The translations under genes were made by a program, and so were the position numbers. The notes under the pieces were generated by a model, which worked only from the letters and a program-made list of their open reading frames with translations, searched no databases and had not been told where the DNA came from. DNA of 64,000 bases from Guillardia theta CCMP2712. Its lineage: Eukaryota; Cryptophyceae; Pyrenomonadales; Geminigeraceae. Of the stretch, positions 47,430 to 58,988 are shown piece after piece (position 1 is the first letter of the stretch; each line of letters opens with the position of its first letter). The stretch lies in assembly GCF_000315625.1 (NCBI RefSeq), contig NW_005434664.1, positions 855,662-919,661 on the forward strand, given 5' to 3'.

Positions 47430-47711
47430 TCTCCTCTCCTTTCTCCCTCCTTTCCCTCCCTACTGCAACAATGCTCCCTCCCCCTCTTTCTCCTCCTCCT
47501 TCTCCTCCTCCTCCTCCTTCTAGATCTGACCATGATACAGAGCCGCGTTCTTCATCTTGCCTGCTCGCCGGACGGCAACACGGTTGTGTCAGGAGCGGCA
47601 GATGAGACTTTGCGCTTCTGGAAAGTGTTTGGCAACGACAGCTCGAAGCTGGACAAGAGCAAGGCTTCGTTCCAGAGCGCCTCGCTCGCTCGCGCCTCAT
47701 CGATCAGGTAA
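46078..47711 (+). CDS. CDC20: CDC20, WD40 activator of the anaphase-promoting complex
   Basis: Activates APC/C and recruits substrates for ubiquitination at mitosis. Three exons in phase: 46078-47022, 47152-47379, 47541-47711 (TAA). The N-terminus has the C-box-type motif [12 protein letters not shown], then QRVLYTQNK and the family block [20 protein letters not shown] with [12 protein letters not shown]. Seven WD repeats follow, including [59 protein letters not shown] and, in exon 2, [17 protein letters not shown] and [19 protein letters not shown]. The protein ends SLARASSIR, giving the C-terminal Ile-Arg tail that docks on APC3. Length about 462 aa is normal. An ATG six bases upstream (46072) is also in frame. 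Confidence 0.97.
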
Positions 47712-47922
47712 GTATTTGTTTCTTGTTTGCTAACATGGTTCAGCCTGTCTTGGTTGTTCTCGTCAACATTTTTTGGCTGTTTCTGCTGAGATTGAGCTGG
47801 TTCATAGCCAGCGCAGCCTATCAAGTCAAGAAGGATACCAACGAAGTGAGTGGTAGTTGAAATGATTCATATACAAGAAAAGGGAATAAAGAAACACGTG
47901 ACGATGATAACTTGTACTTCTA

Positions 47923-50900
47923 TCATATGACCTTCAAGGTCTTGGTGATCTGATCGACCTGCTTGACGATCTTCGACCGTCTCAGCTTGGATTTAGAGAT
48001 CTCTTCTTCGATGCTCACCACGTCCCTCCATGCGAAGAGACGCATGAACTCGATGAGGTCAATCTTCCCGTCTGCTGACACGCTACACCCCAGCTGCATC
48101 AGGTCCACGTCTTCCATTCTCAGCTTCTGGAAGCCTCTTCGCAGCTCTGCCTGGGTCACCACAAAGTCTCCGTTGTTGTCGAGAAACGTGAAGGCGTCAG
48201 TCACCCGGTCGAACACAGCCTGCAGCCGCTTCTGGATCGTTGCATGCTTCCCGGTCAGCTGGTGTCGAGCTCGGATCGCCACGGGCCCCGCGCGTCTCTG
48301 CTCGGGGTTGATGTGCATGGCGGCCTTGAGGAGCTTCTTGTTGTTGGTCTCCTTCCTGCTCTTGTTGGCCCGCGCGATCGCCTGGAGCCTGACGATCTTC
48401 TTCATGTCTCTGTCATCGAACTCCGACTTTCCCTCCATCTCCAGCAGCTGACTCGCCAGTCGCTCTCGCCGATGCTTCTTCCTCGCCTGCATTCCCCGCA
48501 TCCTCTTCTGGATCAGCGTGGCCGCCAGCTTGTGCTTCGACTCGTGCATGATCGTCGCGCTCTCCATGTAGCAGTCCTGCAGCCGAGACATGAAGTCCTT
48601 GAACTGAGCGAACGTGAGCTCGTGGGTGTCGTTGGTCCCCTCGCTCCCTCCTCCAAGGTTCCTCCTCCTCGCCGACTGCCTGAACGACCTGACGACGTCC
48701 GTCTTGCTCAGGCAGCTGGGGATGAGGTGGTAGTGCTCGACCAGGTTGATCGCCTCCCCGAGGCTCATGGTGGTCAGTCGACCTGACGTCACTCCCATCG
48801 CTGTCTCGTCGCTGTTGAAGCTGTTGAAGAGCTTCTCGTTCACCTGCAGCCGCACGTCCCCGAACACAACCTGCAGCTCTTCCTCCTCCTCCTCCTCCTC
48901 CTCCTCCTCCTCGCTCGCAGACGTGATCCCGTCGTCAGACGCCATCTCCACCTCCTTCTCATACACGCTCTTGGCCCGCGTCATTCGCCCCGTGCTCGCG
49001 CTCGAGGACGTGCGGCCGACCTTGACGTGCGGGAGCTGGTCGAGAGGGACGAGGAGATGCTGGTCTGCTGCTGAGCCCCTGCTGGGAAGGGTTCGAAACT
49101 TCATCCTGATTCCCTGCCGCACTGGAGCCACAGAGGTCAGCAAGGCCAGAGAGAGAAAGGGAGGAAGGAGAAAGGAGGAAGGAGGAAGGAGGAAGGAGGA
49201 GGGAGGAGGGAGGACGAGTGGGCAGTCACCTGAACGACGATTGAGGGAGATGATATTCCGGACTGACTTGTCGAAACTGTCGGAGAAGGGGAGGATGGCT
49301 CGAAAAAGCGACTGAACTTTGTCCACCTCGAAGGTGAGACCGCTCCTGAAGAGAATCTCCTGCACCTGCTCCAGCGTAGCCCCGTACGAATCCTGCAGTA
49401 TGACCTCCAGCACAGCCTTGAGCAGCGCAGAGCCGAACATGCCCTCCATCCGGCTCAGCAGGTCGTCCGACACGATCTCGCTGGTGTTGGACTTGAGCTG
49501 GCGCAAGGACAGGGGATGGATCTTGAGCTTGATGTAGGACTCGATGCAAGCTGCGAGGCTGCGAAGGTAGAGCGGGTTGTCAGCCTGCGCTCGACCGAGG
49601 ATGGGCTTCAGGTCCTGGGTGATCTTCCTGGCCCCGGTGGACAAGAGCATGCGCTGGAAGATGACTCTCTTCTCCGTGTCGTTGAGGGGCGGCAGAACGA
49701 TGTGGGCGAGAGGGTTGGGATGTTTCAGCCCTCGGAGGCTCTCGGCACAGGGGTTCTTGCTGTCCACTGTGAAGAGGACGAGGAGGGAGCCCTTGCAGAT
49801 CGCCACGAGCCGGCAGATCAACTCTCTCTCCTCCTCGTCCAGCCCGTCCAGGATCAAGAGGAGTTTCTGCCGGGTGGTCAGCACCAAAGGGAGGAGGAAG
49901 GGAGGTCTCACGGAGTTGACGTCTCGATACCTCGCAAGCTCCGCCACCCTGTCTCGCAGGATCTCCTGGCAGGGCGTTCAGACACGCCTCGATGCGAGTC
50001 AGCGGCTACCTCAAGACGCTTCCAGCTAGCAGGGAAGATGTCTTGCTCGTCGAGCACAGCAGAGCAGAGGTAGGAGAGGACGTCTTTGGTGGTGTGCCAG
50101 ACCTGCAGTCCAGGTAAGGGCGGGGAGAGGGAGGAGCTGAGAAAATGTACCATCTTGAAGAAGTAGATCATCTTGAAGTTCTGCTCGTCGAAGATCGCAA
50201 AGTCCTGCTGCACAACCCTTGCTAGGATGTCGTCGTCGTTCTTCAGCAGGACGTCAGCTGGGGGATGGCTGTCGTCGTGCACTTTCAGCTCGCTCTCGCT
50301 GCCCACGTTGAGGTTGGTCAGCACTTGCTTCACCATCTCCGGTGTGCCCGGCCGGTTCTTGGACAGCGAGAAGTTCATGGCAGCGACGATGCCGAGGGTG
50401 GCGCTTTGGAGCTTGCTGGGCCGCTTCTCCTCCTTGGCGTCTGCGGCGAGGTGACTCTTGAAGGCGCTGGGCTTGAGGACTTGGACGAACTTGGCGAGGA
50501 GGGAGGACTTGCCGCTGCCATGCTCGCCCGTCAGGTACGACACCAGCACTCCCTGCAGGAAGAGGCACTGGAAGAGCCTCCTCAACGTCTGCACTTGGCT
50601 GCCGTTGTCAGCAAACACCAGCGGCTGAACGTAGGACATGACAATCTGCTCCTGCCGCGCCTGCTCCGTCAAGAGTCTGTTCACTGCCACCTTCGAGCGC
50701 GAGCAGGGGAAGCGCTGGCGAAGAACGTTCCAGAGCCGCGAGAAGACAGTCATGCCGAACTCCTCCATGCCCACCAGGCTCACGTGCTTGCAGCTCTTCC
50801 TGGCATCAGTGGAAGACACGTCTTGGTTGGGAGCGTAGGAGTGGAACCTCGGGGAGTAGTGGACGACGTTGGGACTGGCGGTCTTGTTGAGGAGGCTCTT

Positions 50901-53900
50901 GAACTTATGGTTCTTGCCCATGGCCGTCTCGTCTCGCTCTATGAAGTACTCGCGCACCTGCGGCGGCACCTGGGCCTGGAACTCCGGGTCCGAGAGGAAG
51001 GCGTTGTCTCTGATGCAGATGAGCGAGTCGTTGGGCCTCTCGAACGTCCAGCCGCGCAGCTCGTTGAACTCACCGTGAAGGCCTGCAGGAGCATCAGACG
51101 AGGGACTGAGAGGAGGGACTTCACCGCATCGGGTCTCGAGCTCTTGCACAGACACTCCTTTCCTGACGGCCTCCATCATCTTGCTGAAGTCACCCTGCTT
51201 CAAGAGTGAAGATCGCTCCAGCCTCCTCGTGTCCCTGCTGTCCACGATCCTCCCTCTCTTCTCCCCGATCAGCGACACCATCAGGCACTGCTTCATCTTC
51301 CTCGCCCTGCTGTCGAAGTTCCTCACGCTGCAGGAGAGGAGGGTCTCCAGTCTCTGGATGATGTCGTCTCGGTTCCCGTGCACCATGGAGGAGGACAGAT
51401 CCTTCCACTGCAGTCGCAGCCGCAGGTCCAGGCACTTGATGGCCAGAGCTGGGAAGACGTACCGGTTAAGGAACTCCCGCTCAGCATGCATGTCGTCCAG
51501 GTTGCTGCTGAGGTAGATGTCAACCGTATCCCAAGACCCGTCGACGTCTTGGAAGGATTGGCCGAGGATGAAGCTCGTCTGAATGAGGCTGCTCTCCTCG
51601 TCGCGGATCTGGGAGACTACAGTCTCCAGCATCTTGGACGGCATCACCTTCCTCTGCGACTGCTTCGTCGAGAACCGAAACTGCAGGTCCAGCGTCGCCT
51701 TGCGCAGCATCGGATTCCCGTCCATCCCCGACGACTTCCAGGTGACAGGCTTCTTGGTGCCTACCTTGCAGATCTCGTAGGTGCGGGAGAACTTCTCGTC
51801 GTGCTTTGAGTGACACTCAGCTAAGACGTCCTCTACCGACACCACGATCTCCCCCAGCACGCTCTTCACGCCCTTGTCATGGCACAGCACCACAACCTCC
51901 TGGTTCACGTCATGAATTAGCAGATGCACGGCTTGTTCGAAGGACGGGTAAACAAAGTCTCCCCCGCTGTTGCTGACATGTCACAACATACAGGCTGCAA
52001 CCTTCACCTCTACCTGAATTTTGCTTGATGAACATGTTCCTGTGACGATCGAAGGTTCCTTGAACCAACAGGGTCAGGAGATGTACAGGAGTGCTGAGCT
52101 GCTTACGATGATCCTGACTTGTTCTCTTGCCGATGAATACCTCTCAACTGCACTGTTACGATCGGTTCCGCAATGTTTGTGTGATCAGGTCGAGGCCAAT
52201 TGTTTCCACGACTAATGTACACCTCGATCGCCTGCACCATAGTCATTATCTTCATCATCGTTGTCAATAATCGTTCTATCATCATCACCTCTATCATCAT
52301 CATCGTAGTCGTTATCAACATCAACATCATCATCATCATCATCATCTCCATCATCATCATCTCCATCATCATCAACAACAACAACATAGTCATTATCATC
52401 TCCATCGTCGTCGTCGTCGTCATCATCGTCAGCATTGCTACCGATGTTACAAAGAAAGATTCGATTACATCTTACCTTGATGTATTCGCTGAATTTGATG
52501 AGAGCAACACCGTCGACGTTTCCTTTCGACCTGTCTGCTTCTGGGCATCTGATCTCCAAAATGTCTATAAGGTCTGAAGGAACCTGCGCCGCGTCTGCGA
52601 TGTGAACACAAAGAGTTCGCTCGTACTCCCTACGAGGCTTCTCGTGGATCCAGGTCTTGTAGGGTATCGACACGGTGAGGAAGAGAAAGTCTTCCTTGTC
52701 CGACTCGTCCCATAGAGAGACGAGATCCAAGAATTCCCTCGTGTACTTGAGCGGGGAGTCGGGGACCTTGAGGTATGACCCCAGCTTAAGGATGCTCTCA
52801 TTCTCGAGTGAGTACTTCTCCATCCCGCTCTTGTGCAGCAGCGATCGGGACGATTGAATCCTCTCCGTCAGCTTCTCCAGGGAAAATGAGAACTTGTGCG
52901 TCGTGTCGGCGTCAAAGAAGGAAGGAATGCCGTACTCTTGAGCTCGCATCAGCTGGATTTTGACGTGCACGTATCTCATCACATCGTCAACTAACAATTT
53001 TCTCCCTTCCAGCTTCTCCACGTTCTGCTTTGTTTCTTCAACTTTCCCAGACTGACCTTTGACCTTCTTCTTTCCCGATGGAGTTCGTGAAAGCTGCTCA
53101 TATTGAGCAATCTCATCCGTGAGTTCGTCGTAAATTTGAGAAACGACGTCTTGAAAATAGCTCACAATTTCTTCACAATCGTGTTTGACAACATTTCGCT
53201 TGGAGGAATAAGCTGCCGTGAACAACATGCTCGGTTTCTCAAACAGCATACGAAAGTTGTCCCGGAGAAACTCCTTGTAGGCGACCAACCTTGAATCGAG
53301 AGCCGCGTCGCTCTCGATAGCAATCCAATGTCGCTGTAAGCAGCGTCAGACATGACATGAATCAACAAGAACAGGCAACCTCGTAGGTGTCGATGATAGA
53401 CTGTATTCCGTTCTCAAGCAACTTTCTCCATAGAAAACGAAGATCACACATAATCAATTCGAAAGCTCGCCAATCGTGTTTGCTCGCAATGATTTCAGGA
53501 AGAACGATGTAAGCATTTGGTTCTGGAACACTCCATGAACAGTCGAAGTTGGGATCAGCTATGGAGATAGCATTTTGCTTGATCGCAACGTATATCTTGT
53601 ACAGTAGCGACAAGTCCTTGGGCATCACAAGCGTGAAATGCAGGAGATGTTTCATTTCGTTCTCTTTCTTGGTAGATATCAAGGTCAAACTCGATCTTCG
53701 TGATCGCACCATGACTAATCATGCAAGCCGTTAGAGCGCTGTGAAGGAGGAGAAGCAGGGGCATCGGTCTCACCTTTCGTGCTCTTGCGATGCAGCCCGT
53801 CCAGGAAAGCCTTCTTCCTCTGCTCGAACGGGCTGTCGCCTCCAGCTGCAGAGTGCTTTCTTCCTTCGTGCCCTTGGAAGGGGAGGGCAGCAGCACTTGA

Positions 53901-53947
53901 GTCGGATGTATGGGAGGACAGGAGATGGGTCGATCCCCGACTTGACC
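47923..53947 (-). CDS. STAND/NACHT-type NTPase with C2-like, IQ and EF-hand modules (5' end uncertain)
   Basis: Very large multi-exon protein, probably a signal-responsive ATPase scaffold. N-terminal exons (53947 to 52476) are helical and unrecognised: DSPFEQRKKAFLDGLHRKST, LLYKIYVAIKQNAISIAD, HWIAIESDAALDSRLVAYKE, and others. A C2-like strand set follows (about 52005-51780; VEVKVAAC, FVYPSFEQAVHLLIHDVNQE, LGEIVVSVEDVL). Next is a DUF4062/NWD1-type block, SSNLDDMHAEREFLNRYVFP (about 51520), then Walker A GEHGSGKSSLL (about 50504-50530), a 45-nt intron near 49990-49950, and Walker B KLLLILDGLDEEE (about 49835-49870). The C-terminal part has a poly-Glu run, an IQ motif TLIQKRMRGMQARKKHRRER (about 48500) and EF-hand-like loops DNNGDFVVTQAE (about 48180) and SADGKIDLIEF. 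Stop at 47923-47925. An in-frame TGA (51981-51983) sits in the C2-like region. The true start lies at or upstream of 53947. Confidence 0.65.
52240..52432 (+). repeat. (ATC)n-rich tract in an intron
   Basis: About 190 nt of ATC, AAC and GTC triplets on + (GAT/GAC on the transcribed strand). It follows the exon ending at 52476 (K then GTAAGA) of the STAND gene. The Asp-rich extension of the ORF is probably intronic. Confidence 0.85.
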
Positions 53948-54345
53948 CTTAGGCTGACTATCATGATGGTGGAAAACTTGATACAAGCAGATGCCCTTGC
54001 GCATGCGGAGGCTGAAGTAAGGAAGCTCATTCAAGGCAGTCCTCGCTCCTCCCGTCAGCCTGAAGGCGTCGAGGCTTCCACGAGGATATCGCCAACTGTG
54101 CTTGCCGACGCTTCCGGCGTCTCTGAGAGAGTCAGGCGAAGCCATCGCGTCGTTGACTTCAGTGCTCTCTCACTTGAGAGTCAGCGCTTTTCTTCCCGCC
54201 ATCCTCGGCGTTACTGATGCAACCCACTGCCAGTCTGCTTTGGTGCCGCCAGGGACCCTGCGACCGGGCCATGGACGGTCCATCATGATTCTAACGGCTC
54301 CACCCCTCGTCCCAGCTCGCCTCAGAACTTTCAGTCATGTTACGG
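53948..54345. other. Upstream region of the STAND gene
   Basis: The minus strand is open in one frame from 54145 (MASPDSLRDAGSVGKHSWRY...) and may include the first exon(s) of the STAND gene, but no phase-consistent link to 53947 was found. Confidence 0.3.
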
Positions 54346-54349
54346 CGGA

Positions 54350-54722
54350 TCGAATTACAGCCGGGCGGCCAGTAGTGTCACGCCGCCGGGGTGCCACCAA
54401 CGGGCTCGGGCGGCCCGCCGACCGCCGGTCACCGTGACGGTGAACTCGAACTGAGCTGTGCCACCACTGGCTGTGACGGACGCCGCGGCCACGGTGACCG
54501 GCCCGGGCGACCGTACGGCCGGCGGTCCGATCACATGGTGATGAAGCGGGCCATCCGTGCCGCGCGGCGCGGCGTGCGGCAAAAAAATCCGAGTGTCGGT
54601 GACCGGCGGCGGCGGACTCCGGGTTCAGTGTCCTCGCGCCGCGGCGTCCGGGAGCCGGCAGTGCCGCCGGCCTGCGGGCCGGCCCCGGCGGCGGATGGCA
54701 AGTTCGCCGAGGCGGGCTTCTG
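54350..54722. repeat. GC-rich island 5
   Basis: High-GC segment with island words (GTGACGGTGAACTCG, GCCGGCGGTCCG) and the 18-mer GAACTGAGCTGTGCCACC, also found with two differences at about 8226-8243. It abuts a G-rich block on its right side. Confidence 0.5.
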
Positions 54723-56520
54723 TTCATATAAACAAATAGGGTCCCCACCCTATTGGACATCATCCCCCACCCCTGCACTTTCCCTAGTACTACCCAGGCT
54801 TGGAAAGAGAGCTCGAACCCCTTTCATGCGTCTACCCCCCTCTTCGAGGTGGGTCTTCTTACGCTTCGTCGTAAGAGAGGCGGCCCCCGATCAACTCGGA
54901 CTCTCGTGACTGAGGACGTGAACCGAAAGGCTCTCCCGCTGGATGCCGGGGGTGGGGGTGGACAAGGAAGGGGTGTGCCTCCAAGAACAGGGTTGTGAGA
55001 TGGAAAGGATGAAATTTCAGGGGTAGGGTAGTAGTTCCTAAAACACTGAAATGGTTGAGCGGGGACGAGGGTCAGGTTGAGATAGTGGAGAACGAACCCC
55101 CAAACCGGTCTATATCCGGGAGAGAGTCAGAGGGGTCCGGTGGTCCATGGCATAATTCACAACCAGGGAGGTGGGGTAGGACGGAATCACAGAGATTCAC
55201 ATAGCTTTTCTTACGTGACCCCCCACACAATCTAAAGGCCATTTTGACAAGAGTTCTTCAAAATGGTGAATTATCAACATTTATATCCAAATTGATACAT
55301 TTAATTTTAAATATCCCAACAAAAAAGTGATGACAGGTTCTGATTAGAAGGTGTGTTGGAAAACTAGCATGTGAGGTCGCTAGCCTGTGTGGGTAGGGGT
55401 GAATATTGGGAACAAGGGGGGGTTAAGTACGTACTCACTTCTTGAGGGGTGGGGGTTCAAGCTTGGATGAACAGAAAGTTTGTGGTTCACGGTTGGGGTG
55501 AACACCAAGAGCGAGGTCGAGGGGTGGGGTAGTAGGATTTGATCGGGGTGTGACCACCTCATATTTCTAGTCCGCTAGACTGGCAATATTAGGGTGGGTA
55601 GTATCACGTGATGCACACATGAGGCTTGAATGTCTTTACCTCATCCTTTAGTATGCTTATTCTAATCAAAGTTGGCGATCTTTTTTTTTAGAGAAGAGAA
55701 GATCCACACAATCAATCGTGAAGCTACTATATAAACATTCATGAAGCGGATAGATAATTGCTCATCAACGCCATAAAAGGCAGAAGAGGGGGGCGGTAAA
55801 GGATGGGAGGGTGGGCTGTTCAAAAATGGTGGTAGGGGTACCAGTAAGCCGAGGGTACATCCTTCGCAGTGTGGTGGGCAAAGGGGTGGTACGTATAAGA
55901 ACCATAGCGAGGCGTAGAGGGAAATGATGGGGTAGGGGTGTGAAGTTTTGGTATCATGAAATCAATCAGGGTGGTAATGGGTAGTTGGCAAAGGTCTATC
56001 CCGGGGGTAGGGTGATTCAAGGAGGGCGGCATCCTTGTGGAATATTGCATAGTTGGGGGTTGGAGCCAATTTGTTCATCAAAGTTAGGGTGGGGTGGTAA
56101 AATGAGGGTTGGTATAATGAAGGGTAGGTGGTGTGTGAGTGGAGTGAAATTGAAGGGTGGGGTGGGGGTTGAAACATGAAAGGAATTGTAAGGGGGCGGG
56201 GGTCCATTTGGCGCGTGGGGGACGAGAGGTCTCTAAGAGGTGGGGTGATACGAAAAGGGGGGTATAGTCCATCACCGGTTATGTCAAATCATGGATAAAG
56301 CACCGGTGTTCGATAGAATTTTAAACTAGCTGGTACAAGGGATTTGTACACCGGTATATTTCAGCATTTTTTGATGGTATGAACAGGGTGGGGTAACAGG
56401 AATTGTCTAGGGTGGGTACCATCAACAGGGCTTGGACCGGGTGATGCAATATTTTTGCGAAGGGTGGGGTGGTTACGTATAGGGTCCCCGGGTCAATGGG
56501 GTGGGGGGGTTAAGTGGGAT
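54723..56520 (-). repeat. G-rich (reverse C-rich) repeat block D up to atpC
   Basis: About 1.8 kb in which GGGTAGGGT, GGTGGGGT and GGGGTA words dominate the + strand, mostly the complement of blocks A and B. An AT-rich interlude lies at 55250-55360 and 55660-55780. The block reaches to within about 50 nt of the atpC start codon, so atpC's promoter must be inside or overlap it. No gene recognised. Confidence 0.45.
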
Positions 56521-56565
56521 GACGGGGTGGCAGAACGCGAACCCCCAGTCGCCGCGTCCTCCGCC

Positions 56566-57657
56566 ATGTACAGACCGGCGCTGCTCCTTGCGCTCTGCGC
56601 TGCCGCTTCTGCCTTCCAGGCTCCGTTCCTCTCTTCTTCCTCATTCAGAGGAGCTTCTCTTGCCAAGGGAGTCACCCCTGCTGCTCCTCGTGCTCGCGCA
56701 TGTGGACCTATGATGGGTATCAAGGAGCTCAGAGATCGTGTCACCTCGGTGAAGAACACCAAGAAGATCACCTCTGCTATGCGCCTCGTTGCTGCTGCCA
56801 AGGTTCGTCGTGCTCAGGATGCCGTTCTCAAGACCAGGCCCTTCTCCGAGACCCTCCAGAAGGTTCTCGGTGGATTGATCCAGCGCTTGAAGAAGGACAA
56901 CTTCGACTCCCCTCTCATGACCGAGCGCGCTGTCAAGAAGGTTCTCCTCGTGATCATGACCGGCGACCGTGGACTTTGCGGAGGATACAACTCGTATGCC
57001 ATCAAGAAGGCAGAGGGTCGTATCAGGGAGCTCTTGGCCCAGAACATCGAGGTCGACCTCGTCACCATTGGAAACAAGGGAAACCAGTACTTCAAGAAGC
57101 GATACAACGTTGTCAACAGCTACACCATCGGAAACTCTCCCACCGCTGATCAGGCCACTCCTATCGCCCAGAACCTCCTCGCCACCTACCTCGCTGGAGA
57201 TGCTGACCGTGTTGAGCTCCTCTACACCAAGTTCACCTCCCTCATCTCTTCTGAGCCATCTGTCCGCACTATGCTTCCCCTTAGCCCAACTGGTATCGAG
57301 GCCGAGGGTGATGAGATCTTCCTCATGACCTCCAAGGATGGAAGCTTTGGTGTTGAGCGTGCTAGCTCGGGCAAGGTGGAGCCCCAGCAGTTCCCCAAGG
57401 ACATGATCTTCGAGCAGGATCCTGAGCAGATTCTTTCCGCTATCCTTCCCCTCTACTTCAACGGTCAGATCCTCCGCCAGATGCAGGAGTCTGTCGCCTC
57501 CGAGCTTGCTGCTCGTATGACCGCCATGCAGTCTGCCTCTGACAACGCTTCTGACCTCATCAGGGACCTTACCAGGCAGATGAACCGTCAGCGTCAGGCT
57601 GCCATCACACAGGAGATCTCTGAGATCGTTGCGGGAGCTTCCTCGGGTGCCAACTAA
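56566..57657 (+). CDS. atpC: Plastid ATP synthase subunit gamma precursor
   Basis: Rotor subunit of the plastid CF1Fo ATP synthase. Intronless, 363 aa. The start is set at 56566 because it begins a bipartite presequence: signal peptide MYRPALLLALCAAASA, then a transit peptide opening FQAPFLSSSSFRGASLAKG; the longer upstream frame runs into the G-rich repeat block and is not needed. The mature part starts near MGIKELRDRVTSVKNTKKIT with MRLVAAAKVRRAQ, contains the conserved IMTGDRGLCGGYNS with its Cys, and ends with the helical C-terminus MTAMQSASDNASDLIRDLTR and RQAAITQEISEIVAGA. The region where green plants carry the thiol-switch insert (two Cys) has no cysteines here, as in red-lineage plastids. 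Codons are strongly C-ended, typical of a highly expressed gene. Confidence 0.97.
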   Translation: MYRPALLLALCAAASAFQAPFLSSSSFRGASLAKGVTPAAPRARACGPMMGIKELRDRVTSVKNTKKITSAMRLVAAAKVRRAQDAVLKTRPFSETLQKVLGGLIQRLKKDNFDSPLMTERAVKKVLLVIMTGDRGLCGGYNSYAIKKAEGRIRELLAQNIEVDLVTIGNKGNQYFKKRYNVVNSYTIGNSPTADQATPIAQNLLATYLAGDADRVELLYTKFTSLISSEPSVRTMLPLSPTGIEAEGDEIFLMTSKDGSFGVERASSGKVEPQQFPKDMIFEQDPEQILSAILPLYFNGQILRQMQESVASELAARMTAMQSASDNASDLIRDLTRQMNRQRQAAITQEISEIVAGASSGAN

Positions 57658-58075
57658 GTTGTTAACAGTATGATGATATAAACAAGGAGAACGGATTCTT
57701 TGATACGCTGGTGATGTAAATCTCCATGCGACTGCGGCCTTCTGTTATTCCTGTACATCAATCCGATACGTGTCCTGATCGAATGTTCCTGTAACTTGTT
57801 GGTTCCTTCCAACAAATCGTCAATAGAATAGTGCAAAAGGTATGTAAGGTGTGCATCGATGTCTGCCGTTGGCATGGTGTCCAATCGCTGAAGATCAAAG
57901 TTGATGTAAACAATTGGATTCAGTATAAACATTGGTAGGCAAAGAAGCATGTTCTTCGTGAAATTTTCACCAAGGAACATTTGCTCGACTTCTTTATGAT
58001 TCATCATACAGCATCATCCTAGAATTCCAAGCCAACCGCCACGTGGTGAAGCAACCAACTCGATGACCTGAACAA
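57658..58075. other. Convergent 3' UTR region of atpC and CK2 beta
   Basis: AT-rich DNA between two convergent stop codons. A minus-strand ORF of 117 codons (57654-58007) starts after the CK2 beta stop and has no recognised motif. It is most simply 3' UTR sequence. Confidence 0.5.
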
Positions 58076-58988
58076 TCACTTTTTCGGCTTGTGTATCCTG
58101 TAGCCATAAATTCTTGGTACATATCGTTCCGTTTGTCTTGGCGGTTTGATGTCTGGATACTGTAGCAGAAGAAGATGAGGAAGGGAAGTGGTGAAGAAAG
58201 CTCCGTCAAGTCTGGATTTAGCGGTGTACATGTCCTCACAGCTAGGACAAAAAACCTACACACGGTCAAGAGTCAGCAAGCCTTCATCCGTGCCGACACA
58301 CACGACCAACCTTGACCGCTTCTTCGTGCGGCACGTCTGAAATAGCTGCTGGCAAAACCTTCCAAGGATAGATTCGTGTCAAATTCAATTATGGACAGAT
58401 CGAGGGGCAAAGTTTCTCACTGGCTGATCTTTGCAGAATACTCGGGGGCATCTGCCATATTCCGCATTGTAGTACTTTTCAAGAACCGCGTTGAGGCCAG
58501 CGCTTGTTAAAACGTATCTTGCATGTATCAGACCATACAAATATTCGGCAGAAGATTCAATTTTGGCCTATCATAAATCTCATGAATCAAATCACAAAGG
58601 ACTTCTCATGTTAAGACGTACCTGTCTGTCATCAGTTGGCGTCTCTTCCATTCTTTCAATGTCCAAAATCATATCCAACGCTTCATTATAATGGCTGAAG
58701 GTAAGTAAGAAAAATTGGGAATCGACCATGCTGTCTGTTTCTTACGGCACGAGAGCGCGTAGGCCATAGAGATTAAAGTTGTCTTCTACAAATTCTCTGT
58801 CAACCTGAAAATCGATTTCAGATGTTAACCAGATTTTGAAATCTTCACTATTGCGAGGAAAGAAGTTATCTCACCTCGCATAGGAATTCATGCCCTTTTC
58901 TCGAGCAAAACCATCCAATCCAGCTATATTCAGCATCATCTTCACTCGTCGAGTATTCATAGTCATCTCTATCTGAAACTTCTCCCAT
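58076..58988 (-). CDS. Casein kinase 2 regulatory subunit beta
   Basis: Dimeric regulatory subunit of protein kinase CK2. Six exons give 206 aa with all phases agreeing: 58988-58875, 58804-58746, 58694-58622, 58567-58421, 58358-58311, 58255-58076 (TGA). Family landmarks in order: acidic N-terminus and [76 protein letters not shown]; first zinc knuckle [21 protein letters not shown]; second knuckle [32 protein letters not shown]; and the end [13 protein letters not shown]. All four zinc cysteines are present. It is slightly shorter than the animal protein and lacks the KSPVKTIR-like tail. Confidence 0.97.

Noticed and set aside
57654-58007. 117-codon ORF on minus after the CK2 beta stop
   Set aside because: No motif, AT-rich, located in the convergent 3' UTR region; CK2 beta clearly ends at 58076.
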